Shown in pieces: positions 1 through 8,141 of a stretch of 64,000 nucleotides of DNA. The notes under the pieces are model-generated. The model was given only the letters and a program-made list of their open reading frames with translations, searched no databases and was not told the DNA's origin. A program made the position numbers and the translations under genes. Each line of letters begins with the position of its first letter. The first letter of the stretch is position 1. Source of the stretch: Mesorhizobium sp. WSM4313 (GTDB taxonomy: Bacteria > Pseudomonadota > Alphaproteobacteria > Rhizobiales > Rhizobiaceae); assembly GCF_002294725.1 (NCBI RefSeq), contig NZ_NSFT01000010.1, positions 1-64,000 on the forward strand, in the 5' to 3' direction.

Positions 1-171
1 TACCGGCCTAGGGGCCGCACCGCCACCATCAAACTCAACCCCAAGGCCAAATCGCCCACCAAGCACAACACACTTCGCGGTCAAAACCCCTCTGCGAGCC
101 TGTTCTCGCTAACTGCGCAACAGGCCCCTTGTGGGAGAAGGTGGATCGGCGCGCAGCGCCGAGACGGATGA
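1..171 (+). other. Open frame entering from the left edge, unresolved
   Basis: A frame is open from base 1 to a TGA at 169-171. Its first 30 or so codons read as a basic, Lys/Arg/Thr-rich stretch that could be the C-terminal tail of a gene starting outside the window. The last part runs through a palindromic repeat, so the natural stop has probably been replaced or the frame is not coding. I do not recognise the protein. Low confidence that it is real. Confidence 0.2.
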
Positions 172-256
172 GGGGTGTTCCAGCGGAGTGAGGCGTAGGC
201 ATTCCCTGGAGCACCCCTCATCCGTCGCCTTCGGCGACACCTTCTCCCACAAGGGG
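125..256. repeat. Palindromic intergenic element, family A, copy 1
   Basis: Outer arms CCCCTTGTGGGAGAAGGTG (125-143) and its exact complement (238-256) form a perfect 19-base inverted repeat. Inside them, GGATGAGGGGTG is matched by CACCCCTCATCC, so the whole 132 bp can fold as one long hairpin. The same element recurs at 52111-52255 with small differences. It resembles the rhizobial intergenic mosaic type of repeat; that family label is inferred. No open frame is needed to explain this stretch. Confidence 0.85.
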
Positions 257-272
257 AGAAGGTGGAATCGCA

Positions 273-839
273 CTACTCCCTTGCGATAATCTCCTGGCCG
301 TCGATGACCAGCCTCAGGCCCAGATTGCCGGCCTTGCGGCGGGCGAGGAAGCGCGGGCGGCGCGTGGTGGAGACGCGGCCTTTGCGGCGCTCCTGCGGCG
401 GCAGGGCCTTGATGGCGGCGCCGAGCGATTCTTCCAGGGTGCGGGCAATGCCGTCGGCCTCGATCAGCAGCATCGGCAGGCGATAGGCATCGGCCCAGGC
501 GCGCCAGTCGGCGGCGACGTCGTCGAGGTCGTCGGCGACCAGGAGCGGCACAGACAGCATCGGATCATTGTGGAGGAGCTCGAGCGTCACGGTCACGTTG
601 CCGTCGGGATCCTCCATGGCGCGCGCGGCGACGCCGCGGAACGCATTGGGGGGCAGCGCGATGATCGCCGGCACGCCGCTCATCTCCAGCACACGGCGGA
701 TGACGGCGCCGCGCTGGTCGATGGTGAAGGTCACATCGCCATAGTCGTCGCGGGTGGCATAGCTCACCATCTGCGGCAGGCGAAATGGGTCGAGACGCAT
801 GTTGCGCCCGGCCCAGACTGGCTTCAGTCCAGTGTTCAT
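273..839 (-). CDS. Conserved hypothetical protein, probably DUF6101 family
   Basis: A 188-residue soluble protein with no signal peptide or membrane segment. The longer open frame reaches 923, but the ATG at 839 has AGGGAAG about ten bases upstream, and the extra N-terminus comes from a tandem repeat in the leader. The N-terminal half has a conserved-looking alternation of short hydrophobic strands, and the C-terminus is basic and ends in a strand-rich segment. I associate the pattern with the alphaproteobacterial family DUF6101, from memory only. No function can be given. It stands alone between a palindromic repeat and the convergent end of the next gene cluster. Confidence 0.7.
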   Translation of the reverse strand: MNTGLKPVWAGRNMRLDPFRLPQMVSYATRDDYGDVTFTIDQRGAVIRRVLEMSGVPAIIALPPNAFRGVAARAMEDPDGNVTVTLELLHNDPMLSVPLLVADDLDDVAADWRAWADAYRLPMLLIEADGIARTLEESLGAAIKALPPQERRKGRVSTTRRPRFLARRKAGNLGLRLVIDGQEIIARE

Positions 840-860
840 CGATGTCTTCCCTGTTAGTCC

Positions 861-902
861 TGAGGGCCGTTTTTCCGGTTCTCTCAGGGCCGGTTTTTCC
901 GG
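861..902. repeat. Short tandem duplication in the leader of the DUF6101-like gene
   Basis: The segment 861-878 (TGAGGGCCGTTTTTCCGG) is repeated at 884-902 with one substitution and one inserted G. It lies 22 to 63 bases upstream of the ATG at 839, where a promoter or leader would be. It may be a slippage duplication. Confidence 0.6.
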
Positions 903-1025
903 CCTCGTTATGGGAAGAAACATTAGCGCTCGCTTCTTACCGGCGCGCTTAAGAAAGTCGGTTAAATTTTGCTGATCTGAGCCGATGGTTATCGGAATGC
1001 GACCGGCCGGCGGATCGAGGAAGGA

Positions 1026-2459
1026 TCAGATAACCTTACCGGGATTCATGATGCCGGCCGGATCGATGGCCGCCTTCACGCGGCGCATCAGTTCGATCGC
1101 CATCGGCGGCGCCGTGGCGATCAGCTCGTCGCGCTTCAATTGGCCGATGCCGTGCTCGGCCGAGATCGAGCCATGGAAGGAGCGCACGACATCGTGCACG
1201 GCCTGGTTCATAGGGTGGTAGAGTTCGAGGAACGCCTCGTCCTGCCAATCCACGGGACGCGAGGTGTTGTAGTGCAGGTTGCCGTCGCCCATGTGGCCGA
1301 AGCAGACGACGCGCGCGCCGGGGCAGACTCCCTCCACCACGCCGGCCGCCTTTTCAATGAACTCCGGGATCGAGGCGATCGGCACCGAAATGTCGTGCTT
1401 GATCGAAGCGCCTTCGGGCTTCTGGCATTCGGGAAGCGTCTCGCGGAAATTCCAGAAGGCGTCGCCTTGGGCAAGGCTTGCCGATACTACCGCGTCGCCG
1501 ACGACGCCCTGATCGAGAGCCTCGGCCAGGACTTCTTCGATCAGCGCCCTGCCGTCTTCCTCGGAGCGGCCGGAAGAGACCTGCATCAGCACATACCACG
1601 GCCAGTCGTCGGCCAGCGGCCGCGTGATGCCTTGCCCGTGCTTGAGCGTGAAATCGTATGGCCTTTTGCCGATCAGCTCGAAAGCGGTGAGCGATGCGCC
1701 GGCGCGATCCATCGCCAGGGTGAACAGCGAAAGCGCATCTTTCGGCGACGATGGCAGGCCGGCAAAGGCCACCTCCCTGCCCTTCGGCTTCGGGAACAAT
1801 TTCATCACCGCGGCGGTGATGACGCCGAGCGTCCCTTCGGCGCCGACGAAGAGGTTCTTCAGATCGTAGCCGGTGTTGTCCTTCTTCAGCTTGCGCAGAT
1901 CGTCGAACACCTCGCCGGTCGGCAGCACCACTTCGACGCCGAGGCAGAGCTCGCGCGCATTGCCATAGGCAAGCACACCGGTGCCGCCGGCGTTGGAGGA
2001 GAGATTGCCGCCGATCTGGCACGACCCTTGCGCGGCGAGCGAGAGCGGAAACAGCCGATCGGCGGCGTCGGCCGCCTCCTGCAGCGTCTGCAGGATGACG
2101 CCGGCCTCGACCGTTACCGTGTTCGACAGGACATCGATCTCGCGGATGCGGTTCAGTCGCGACAGCGAGACCACGATGTCGCGGCCGGATTTGTCCGGCA
2201 CCTGGGCGCCGACCAGGCCTGTATTGCCGCTTTGCGGCACGATCGGCGTTCCGGTCTCGGTCGCAAGTCGCATGATGCGGCTCACTTCCTCAACGCTGCC
2301 GGGTCTCAGCACCAGTGATGTGCGGCCGTGCCAAAGGCCGCGCCGCTCGGTGATGTAAGGCGCGATGTCGGCCTGATCGCGCAATGCATATTTGTCGCCG
2401 ACGATTGCCGCGAAGCGGTCGATGAGGGCGGGATCGAGGTCCAAGGGCTGATCGTTCAT
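1026..2459 (-). CDS. FAD-binding oxidoreductase, D-lactate / D-2-hydroxyglutarate dehydrogenase type
   Basis: A 477-residue flavoprotein of the vanillyl-alcohol-oxidase fold. The N-terminal FAD-binding domain shows PQSGNTGLVG (about 75-84), IGGNLSSNAGG (about 149-159) and GAEGTLGVIT (about 206-215). The C-terminal FAD-oxidase domain carries HMGDGNLHYN (near residue 390) and EHGIGQLKRDEL (near 447), the histidine-rich active-site motifs of the GlcD/DLD/D2HGDH group. Such enzymes oxidise D-2-hydroxy acids and pass electrons to quinone or an electron-transfer flavoprotein. The exact substrate cannot be read from sequence; D-2-hydroxyglutarate or D-lactate are both likely. It lies 79 bases downstream of the tsaC/sua5-like gene on the same strand and may be cotranscribed. 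Confidence 0.9.
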   Translation of the reverse strand: MNDQPLDLDPALIDRFAAIVGDKYALRDQADIAPYITERRGLWHGRTSLVLRPGSVEEVSRIMRLATETGTPIVPQSGNTGLVGAQVPDKSGRDIVVSLSRLNRIREIDVLSNTVTVEAGVILQTLQEAADAADRLFPLSLAAQGSCQIGGNLSSNAGGTGVLAYGNARELCLGVEVVLPTGEVFDDLRKLKKDNTGYDLKNLFVGAEGTLGVITAAVMKLFPKPKGREVAFAGLPSSPKDALSLFTLAMDRAGASLTAFELIGKRPYDFTLKHGQGITRPLADDWPWYVLMQVSSGRSEEDGRALIEEVLAEALDQGVVGDAVVSASLAQGDAFWNFRETLPECQKPEGASIKHDISVPIASIPEFIEKAAGVVEGVCPGARVVCFGHMGDGNLHYNTSRPVDWQDEAFLELYHPMNQAVHDVVRSFHGSISAEHGIGQLKRDELIATAPPMAIELMRRVKAAIDPAGIMNPGKVI

Positions 2460-2473
2460 GGGCGGCGAGACTA

Positions 2474-2532
2474 GAGCAATTCCAGGAAAAGTGCGAAGCG
2501 GTTTCCGTCCGGAATTGCGTCAGAACAAAGAG
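2474..2532. repeat. Short dispersed repeat with dyad symmetry (GAGCAATTCCAGG type)
   Basis: GAGCAATTCCAGGAAAAGTG is followed by GCGAAGCGGTTTCCGTC and then GGAATTGC, so AATTCC and GGAATT form the arms. I recall near-identical segments in rhizobial intergenic regions. It fills the gap between the FAD oxidase gene and the tsaC/sua5-like gene. A decayed relative may lie at 20970-21025. Confidence 0.6.
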
Positions 2533-2538
2533 ATAGAC

Positions 2539-3510
2539 TCAGGCCGGCTTATCACGCGGCGCGGCGGCGCGGGCGAGCCGGTCATTGATCGCCTCGCCCA
2601 GGCCCTCGAACGGGATCGGCTCGACGGCGATGGTCGCGGCGCCGACACGGTCGAGCGCCTGCATATAGGCAAAGAGGTTGCTTGCCGCTTCGCGCAGGTC
2701 GCCCCTTTCAGAGAGATTGCGCAGCGCAACGGCCCGTTCCCAGCCCTCGGCGCGGTTGCGGCCGAACGCAAGCAACGCCTCGCCTTCGGCAATTTTTCCG
2801 ACGTTGAGCCGCATCGCGGCGGCCGGCGCGTAATGCGAGGCGAGCATGCCCGGCGCCTCGATGCCGCCAGCGCCGCGCGACAATTTCGCGCCGGCCACCG
2901 CCTCGATCTCCTCGGCGCCGATGCCGCCGGGCCGCAGCAGCCGCAACTTGCCGTTCTCGACCTTGAGAATAGTCGATTCCAGGCCTACGGGCGTCGCGCC
3001 GCCATCGACGACCAGCCTGATCCTGTCGCCGAGATCGGCGGCGACCGCTTGCGCTGTCGTGCCGCTGATCCTTCCGGAGGAATTGGCGCTGGGAGCGGCG
3101 AGCGGCCTGCCGAGCCGGGCAATCAGCTCGCCGCCGACCCCGCGCGGCATGCGCAGCGCGATGGTGTCCAGCCCCGCAGTGACGAGCGGGTGGATGCCGT
3201 TGCCGCCGCGCTGCGGCAGCACCAGCGTCAGCGGGCCGGGCCAAAAGGCTTCGGCCAGTTTTGCCGAGAGCGGATCGAAGCCGGCGATACGGTCCGCCAT
3301 CGCGCGATCGGCGACATGGGCGATCAGCGGGTTGAAGCGCGGCCGTCCCTTGGCCTCGAAGATGCGCGCCACGGCAACGCCATTGGTGGCATCGCCGGCC
3401 AGGCCGTAAACCGTCTCGGTCGGGATGGCGACCACGTCGCCACCTTCGAGCAGCGCCAATGCTTGCTCCAGAGCCTCGCCGACCGCCAGTATCTCAGCCA
3501 AATCCGTCAC
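2539..3510 (-). CDS. tsaC: L-threonylcarbamoyladenylate synthase, Sua5 type
   Basis: A 323-residue enzyme that makes threonylcarbamoyl-AMP from threonine, bicarbonate and ATP for the t6A37 modification of ANN-decoding tRNAs. The YrdC domain shows AIPTETVYGLAGDA near the N-terminus, KGRPRFNPL, and APSANSSGRISGT, the usual nucleotide and phosphate contacts. About 120 further residues form the Sua5-specific C-terminal domain, so this is the long two-domain form. I chose GTG at 3510, with AGGA five bases upstream; an in-frame ATG at 3582 would add 24 residues with a poor leader. It is followed by the FAD oxidase on the same strand. Confidence 0.9.
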   Translation of the reverse strand: MTDLAEILAVGEALEQALALLEGGDVVAIPTETVYGLAGDATNGVAVARIFEAKGRPRFNPLIAHVADRAMADRIAGFDPLSAKLAEAFWPGPLTLVLPQRGGNGIHPLVTAGLDTIALRMPRGVGGELIARLGRPLAAPSANSSGRISGTTAQAVAADLGDRIRLVVDGGATPVGLESTILKVENGKLRLLRPGGIGAEEIEAVAGAKLSRGAGGIEAPGMLASHYAPAAAMRLNVGKIAEGEALLAFGRNRAEGWERAVALRNLSERGDLREAASNLFAYMQALDRVGAATIAVEPIPFEGLGEAINDRLARAAAPRDKPA

Positions 3511-3675
3511 CAGTCCTGAACATGCCGGTCCCGTAATACGGCCGCTTGCATCGGGCAAGTGCGGGCATTGGCGATTTATCAATCCCTAAAATGTTAGGTT
3601 TCCGCGCAAGCCGGCTTCAATGTGCCGGCCCTAAGGTGCGAGTTCGATGTGGTTGCGGGCTTGGGAGTTGTTGTG

Positions 3676-4176
3676 ATGCGTTTGCTTGGAGCGTTCGGGA
3701 TCAGCCTTCTGGCGATGAACGGCGCGGCACATGCCTCGTCAATCGTCGTGGTGGCACCCTCGACCTCGACGCCTTCGGTTATCAGGCTGAATGCGATCGA
3801 CCCGACCAAGCTGTCCGCGGCCTCGGCGCCGTCGATGATAGCGCTTGGCGAGCCTGTGCCCGCCGTCACCGACGAAAAGGTCGCGGCAATCCCCGCGAAG
3901 TCCGGGCGCCAGCAGGCCCCGATGATCATTCGCGGCGGCATTGTCGGCGGCGCTTTCGAAACGCCCGCGGCGGCCAAGCCCACAGCACCGGCAAACACTA
4001 CCGCCGCCGCGCCGGCAAACGGCACCACGCCGGCAACGCCCGTGAACGGCACAGCGTCCGCTTCGAACGGCAACAGCGGAACCGGCGGACAGCCGGCCGC
4101 GACGGCCAATGCGTCGGGCGGCGGCGCGCAGCCGCAAGGCGCCCCGTCGGTGCCGCGCGTCGGCAAGGCGATGTAG
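3676..4176 (+). CDS. Secreted Ala/Thr/Asn-rich hypothetical protein
   Basis: A 166-residue protein. Residues 1-20 form a signal peptide (one Arg, a hydrophobic core, then Ala-His-Ala before the cleavage site), so export to the periplasm is likely. Residues 21-90 have ordinary composition. After about residue 95 the chain becomes a low-complexity Ala/Pro/Thr/Asn/Gly tail, probably disordered. The ATG at 3676 has GGGAG nine bases upstream; the frame is also open to 3622 but that would bury the signal peptide. No domain is recognised. A second small exported protein follows on the same strand. Confidence 0.6.
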   Translation: MRLLGAFGISLLAMNGAAHASSIVVVAPSTSTPSVIRLNAIDPTKLSAASAPSMIALGEPVPAVTDEKVAAIPAKSGRQQAPMIIRGGIVGGAFETPAAAKPTAPANTTAAAPANGTTPATPVNGTASASNGNSGTGGQPAATANASGGGAQPQGAPSVPRVGKAM

Positions 4177-4278
4177 ATCACACTGGATCCGGCCTTGGCA
4201 TGCTAGGCGCTTAACTTGTCCGATTCCCGTGATCGGATCGGGCACGATTGCGCCGGCATTTCAAAAAAAGGGGGTTTC

Positions 4279-4668
4279 ATGACTGTTTCGAAAGCAATGA
4301 CCGTTGCCGCACTGTTGGCGACGACGACACTGGGCACGGGTACGGCACGGGCCGACGACATGCTTGGCTCTTACACGGCGCGGATTTCCGACCGCGATCA
4401 CCGCGCCAGCGACGGCTACCCGCTCGGCAGCGCGGCGCAGATGGTGCGGCAGGACCGCGCCAACTGGCATAAATTCCACCAGCGCGACAGCGACGACCAG
4501 GGTGATGCCTGGTTCCGCAGCGACGGCTCGCGCGCCGACCTGCAGCGCATGCTGGAACGCGGCGGCGCCATGAGCAGCGCCACAAGGCGCGCCATCGTCA
4601 ATGGCGAGCCGTTGATCGAGGTCGATCTCTATTCGGACGGTGTGCGGGTCAGCATAGTGGAGGATTAA
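4279..4668 (+). CDS. Small exported hypothetical protein
   Basis: A 129-residue protein with a clear signal peptide (residues 1-26, ending in Ala-Arg-Ala-Asp-Asp). The mature part is charged and His/Asp/Arg-rich and has no transmembrane segment, so it is probably periplasmic. The ATG at 4279 follows AAAGGGGG at ideal spacing; an upstream in-frame ATG at 4216 has no such site. It may be cotranscribed with the exported protein ending at 4176. I do not recognise a family. Confidence 0.65.
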   Translation: MTVSKAMTVAALLATTTLGTGTARADDMLGSYTARISDRDHRASDGYPLGSAAQMVRQDRANWHKFHQRDSDDQGDAWFRSDGSRADLQRMLERGGAMSSATRRAIVNGEPLIEVDLYSDGVRVSIVED

Positions 4669-4765
4669 CGGGTCAATCTTCCTGGAAGACCGACAAGAGC
4701 CGCACCGAGGAAAAAGGGCGACGCGCGACGCGCCGCCCCTGATGGTTCAGACGAGAGGAGACGGC

Positions 4766-5116
4766 TCAGGCCGCTTCTTCCCTGTCGTCATCGTCGGACT
4801 CATCCTCATCGGCTTCGTCCTCATCATCGTCGCCATCTTCATCCTCGTCGTCGGACTCATCGTCGCCCGAGGCTTTGGCTTCTTCGTCGGCGTCTTCGTC
4901 GTCGCCGTCTTCGTCGCCTTCATCTTGGTCGTCCGACTCGTCGTCGGCCGAGGCAGTGGTTTCCTCGTCGCCGTCTTCCTCGTCGTCTTCGGACGGATCG
5001 GCGGATTCGACCGCCGCGGCGGCAGCGTGGTCGAGAAGGTTTTCGGAAGCGGATTCGATCGCCGCGGCGGCGGCCGGGGTCTCTTCATTCAGGTCGATAT
5101 CGTCAACGGAATTCAT
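4766..5116 (-). CDS. Extremely acidic low-complexity protein
   Basis: A 116-residue protein. Residues 1-40 are moderately acidic with Ala runs; from about residue 41 to the end nearly every residue is Asp or Glu, with scattered Ser, Ala and Gly. The start is supported by GGAGG eight bases before the ATG at 5116. The opposite strand gives an apparent Val/Phe-rich open frame, which is the mirror of the GAN codons and has no ribosome site. Such a polyanion is surely disordered. A role as a cation buffer or nucleic-acid mimic is only a guess. Confidence 0.65.
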   Translation of the reverse strand: MNSVDDIDLNEETPAAAAAIESASENLLDHAAAAAVESADPSEDDEEDGDEETTASADDESDDQDEGDEDGDDEDADEEAKASGDDESDDEDEDGDDDEDEADEDESDDDDREEAA

Positions 5117-5156
5117 GGCATGCCTCCGTGTTTTGGGAATGTCTTACGGCGCGCCC

Positions 5157-5262
5157 CACGAAACGATTTCGGGCAACGCGCCTTAGGTCTTTGGTTGATG
5201 CATGTCGTTGCCCCAGGACCGCTCAGCGCTTCTGGACGACATGCACCTTTGTCCCATGCGGA
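5157..5262. repeat. Dispersed repeat, family D, copy 3
   Basis: The segment contains the pattern (T)GATGCATGTCGTTG...CGCTTCTGGACGACATGCAC, in which GCATGTCGT and ACGACATGC are inverted. Related segments occur at 16267-16375 and 25222-25318. It fills the gap between the acidic-protein gene and glyS; nothing else is seen there. Confidence 0.5.
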
Positions 5263-5382
5263 GGTCATCGTCATATGACTGTAAGCCGGCTCCGGCGCAT
5301 TAAATTTCGAGCGCCGAATTGTTCAAGCCTGCCGGCATCCTAGCCGATGCGGGCAAGCTCGAATGTGCGGTTTTCCGAGCCG

Positions 5383-7710
5383 TCAGCCGACGATTTTTGA
5401 AAAATCCGCGACCTGATCGGTGGCGGCGCGGATGCGGGCGAGCAGCGCCAGACGGTTGGCGCGCACGGCCTGGTCCTCATCATTCACGAGAACACGCTCA
5501 AAGAATGAATCAACCGGTTCGCGCAACACGCTAAGCGCCAGCATGGCAGCAGAAAAATCTTCGTTTTGAATTGCTTGGCCGGCTTCCTTCTCGGCCTGAT
5601 TCACCGCGGCAAAAAGCTTCTTTTCCGCCTCCTCGCGGAACAGCGCCGGCTCAACGGTCTCGGCGATTGCCGTTTTCTTCTTCTCCTCGGCGGCCAGGAT
5701 GTTGGCGGCGCGCTTGGTTCCGGCAAGCAGGTTCTTGCCCTCCTCGGTGTCGAGCAAGGAGCCGAGCGCCTCGACGCGGCGCACGATCTGCAGGAGGTCG
5801 TCGTTCGGCGATTGCCCAATCTCCCCCCTTGTGGGGGAGATTGGGCGCGAGCCCGCTGACAGCACGGCATCGATCAAGTCATGCCGTGCACCGCTTTCAC
5901 GCAGATAGACTTTCAGACGGTCGTGGAAGAAGGCAAGGAGGTCGGACGACTGGTCCGCGCCGCCTTTGAAGTTTGCAAAGGCCTTGGCGAAAACAGACGT
6001 CAGCGCCAGACGAATCCGGTTCTCGACGAGTATTCTGACCACGCCAAGAGCCGCACGTCGCAGCGCGAACGGATCCTTGCTGCCCGTGGGCTTTTCATCG
6101 ATCGCCCAGAAGCCGGTGAGCGTGTCGAGCTTGTCGGCGAGCGCGACGGCAACCGAGACCGGATCTGTCGGCACGCGGTCGGATGGGCCTTGCGGTTTGT
6201 AGTGCTCCTCGGCGGCCGCGGCGACCGACGGATGCTCGCCCTGCAGCAGCGCATATTTGCGGCCCATGGCGCCTTGCAGCTCGGGGAACTCGCCGACCAC
6301 TTCGGTTTGCAGGTCCGCCTTGGCAAGCACGGCGGCACGGCTTGCGAGCGCGGTAATCTCCCCCCTCGAGGGGGAGATGTCGCCGGAGGCGACCGTCGGC
6401 GCCAGTTCCTCAGCCAACCGCTTGATACGCTCAACGCGCGCGCCTTGCGTGCCCAGCTTCGCGTGAAAAGTCACGTTGAGATGATCGAGGCGCGCCATGC
6501 GCTGGTCGAGCGGCTTCTTCAAATCCAGGTCGAACTTCGCCGCCGATTCGTTCAGCTGGTCGAGGTCGGGCAAATCGCCTTGATCGGTCCGCCAGAAATA
6601 GAGCGCATCGGACAGGCGGGCGCGCACCACCTTGCCGTTGCCGTAGGCGATCTCCTTGCCGCCGTCGCTCGCCTCGATGTTGGCGACCAGCACGAAGCGG
6701 TTCGAAAGCGGCGATTGGCCAATCTCCCCCCTTGAGGGGGAGATGCCCGGCAGGGCAGAGAGGGGGGCCTCGCGCTGAGTCCCCTCTGTCGGCTTCCCCG
6801 ACATCTCCCCCTCCAGCGGGGAGATCGGGCGCGACGTCACGAAACACTTCTGGTTGGCGCGGATGGTGAGGCGGATGACCTCGCCCGGAATGGTGAGGAA
6901 ATCCTGCTCGAACTCGCCCATCAGCACGACCGGCCATTCCACCAGGCCGGAGACTTCCTCCAGCAGGCCCTCGTCCTCGACCAGGTCGAGGCCGTTGGCG
7001 AAGGCGATGTTGCGGGCGTCGGCCAGGATGATCTCCTTGCGCCGGTCGGCATCGAGCACGACCTTGGCCGCCTCGAGCTTCGCCACATAATCGTCGAAGC
7101 GGCGCACGGTGATCGCGCCCGGCGCGTGGAAGCGATGGCCATAGGTGACGTTGCCGGCGCGGATGCCGTCGATCTCGAAATCGACGATCACCGGCTCCTC
7201 GGTCTCCGGGCCGAAGGTGCAGACGATCGACTGCAGCGGCCGCACCCAGCGCAGCGAGCCGGGTTTCGCCGAGGCCGGCCCCCAGCGCATCGATTTCGGC
7301 CAGGGAAAGCTTTTGATGATGCCTGGCACCAGTTCGGCGATGATCTCTTCGGCCGCCCTGCCCGGCTTGGAGATGTGCGCGACGTAGAAGTCGCCCTTCT
7401 TCGGGTCGGAATGGACATGCGCCTCCCCGATCGAGGAAAGCCCGGCCTTGCGAAGGAAGCCCTGCACCGCCTGCTCGGGCGCCGTGGTCGAAGGACCCTT
7501 GATCTCCTCGCGGATGTCCTTCGAGCGCGCGGTCAGGCCACGGATGTCGAGCGCCAGACGCCGCGGCGTCCAATATTCGCGCGCCGCCTCATAGGTGAGA
7601 CCCGCCTCGACCAGACCGTCGGTCAGCATCTTCCTGAGGTCGCCGGCCGCCTTGCGCTGCATGCGGGCGGGAATTTCCTCGGAGCGGAGTTCCAAGAGCA
7701 GGTCGGGCAT
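5383..7710 (-). CDS. glyS: Glycyl-tRNA synthetase beta subunit carrying in-frame palindromic inserts
   Basis: A 775-residue beta subunit of the tetrameric (alpha2-beta2) glycyl-tRNA synthetase, responsible for tRNA recognition. It begins [17 protein letters not shown], the family's hallmark N-terminus, and ends in an anticodon-binding DALR-like region. E. coli GlyS is 689 residues; the excess is largely explained by three inserts that read ISPLEGE, ISPSRGE or ISPTRGE, each the translation of a dispersed palindromic repeat (DNA at 6712-6833, 6352-6386 and 5811-5857). The frame is kept at every insert. The ATG at 7710 has GGGGAG seven bases upstream, and a further repeat hairpin lies just before that site. 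The open frame extends to 7785 only because it translates this hairpin. The alpha subunit gene is upstream, 431 bases away, on the same strand. Confidence 0.95.
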   Translation of the reverse strand: MPDLLLELRSEEIPARMQRKAAGDLRKMLTDGLVEAGLTYEAAREYWTPRRLALDIRGLTARSKDIREEIKGPSTTAPEQAVQGFLRKAGLSSIGEAHVHSDPKKGDFYVAHISKPGRAAEEIIAELVPGIIKSFPWPKSMRWGPASAKPGSLRWVRPLQSIVCTFGPETEEPVIVDFEIDGIRAGNVTYGHRFHAPGAITVRRFDDYVAKLEAAKVVLDADRRKEIILADARNIAFANGLDLVEDEGLLEEVSGLVEWPVVLMGEFEQDFLTIPGEVIRLTIRANQKCFVTSRPISPLEGEMSGKPTEGTQREAPLSALPGISPSRGEIGQSPLSNRFVLVANIEASDGGKEIAYGNGKVVRARLSDALYFWRTDQGDLPDLDQLNESAAKFDLDLKKPLDQRMARLDHLNVTFHAKLGTQGARVERIKRLAEELAPTVASGDISPSRGEITALASRAAVLAKADLQTEVVGEFPELQGAMGRKYALLQGEHPSVAAAAEEHYKPQGPSDRVPTDPVSVAVALADKLDTLTGFWAIDEKPTGSKDPFALRRAALGVVRILVENRIRLALTSVFAKAFANFKGGADQSSDLLAFFHDRLKVYLRESGARHDLIDAVLSAGSRPISPTRGEIGQSPNDDLLQIVRRVEALGSLLDTEEGKNLLAGTKRAANILAAEEKKKTAIAETVEPALFREEAEKKLFAAVNQAEKEAGQAIQNEDFSAAMLALSVLREPVDSFFERVLVNDEDQAVRANRLALLARIRAATDQVADFSKIVG
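5811..5857. repeat. Palindromic repeat inside glyS, insert nearest the C-terminus
   Basis: GCCCAATCTCCCCCCTTG and its complement form a hairpin with almost no loop. In the glyS frame it encodes [13 protein letters not shown]. It is the same family as the intergenic copies near 21.9 and 38.6 kb. Confidence 0.8.
6352..6386. repeat. Palindromic repeat inside glyS, middle insert
   Basis: ATCTCCCCCCTCGAGGGGGAGAT-type hairpin (arms ATCTCCCCC and GGGGGAGAT). In the glyS frame it encodes [10 protein letters not shown]. It is the shortest of the three coding copies. Confidence 0.75.
6712..6833. repeat. Palindromic repeat inside glyS, large insert
   Basis: A double element of about 120 bp made of two hairpins of the CTCCCCCTTGAGGGGGAG type joined by GATGCCCGGCAGGGCAGAGAG-like sequence and its inverted counterpart. 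In the glyS frame it adds roughly 40 residues rich in Pro, Ser and Gly between conserved blocks. Confidence 0.8.
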
Positions 7711-8141
7711 AGTTAAGCTCCCCACCCTCCCCTTGATGGGGAGGGTCGGCGCGAAGCGCCGAAACGAATGGGCGGGAGATAGCAACTCGGCCGCCCGCTG
7801 TCACCCCGCCAGCAGATCGCCTCTTCGACCGATTTCGCGGAATTTTTCGACCCGCTGTCGGGTTGGCGCCGGCCCACCCGTCCTTGGAGCAGAACTTCCC
7901 ATGAACCGAACGCTGCGCTGAAGCGACAAACGCTCAGGCAGAGACCTATTGGCTGAACGGCGATGAAGACGGCATCGAGAACCCTGCAGATCCTGGCGCT
8001 CAGCGCCTGCTTCGCCGCCCAGGCGCATGGCACCATCACGATGCCTGGGATCAGGCAGGCCATGCGCACGATCGACGGCGCATCGGCGCAGATCGTATTG
8101 CCGGCCGGCGCTGCCGTCGCGGCGGCGAAAGCCGTCTCGGC
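7711..8141. other. Gap between glyQ and glyS, no convincing gene
   Basis: The 431 bases start with a repeat hairpin (ACCCTCCCC at 7724-7732 with GGGGAGGGT at 7738-7746) and a GGCGCGAAGCGCC palindrome directly upstream of glyS. The rest holds a + strand frame of 60 codons (7963-8145) that looks a little like a signal peptide, and a - strand frame starting near 8069 that ends in the repeat. Neither has a ribosome site or gene-like composition. If glyQ and glyS are one transcript, this is an unusually long spacer. Confidence 0.5.

Noticed and set aside
4742-5278. Long + strand Val/Phe/Ile-rich open frame
   Set aside because: It is the mirror of the Asp/Glu codons of the - strand gene, has no ribosome site, and extends into a repeat.
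5811-6833. Repeats in glyS as a CRISPR or a frameshift
   Set aside because: The copies are palindromic, unequally spaced and in frame; there are no spacers and the GlyS frame is intact throughout.
7713-8069. 118-codon - strand frame between glyQ and glyS
   Set aside because: Its second half translates the palindromic repeat, and the first half has unusual Cys and Trp content.
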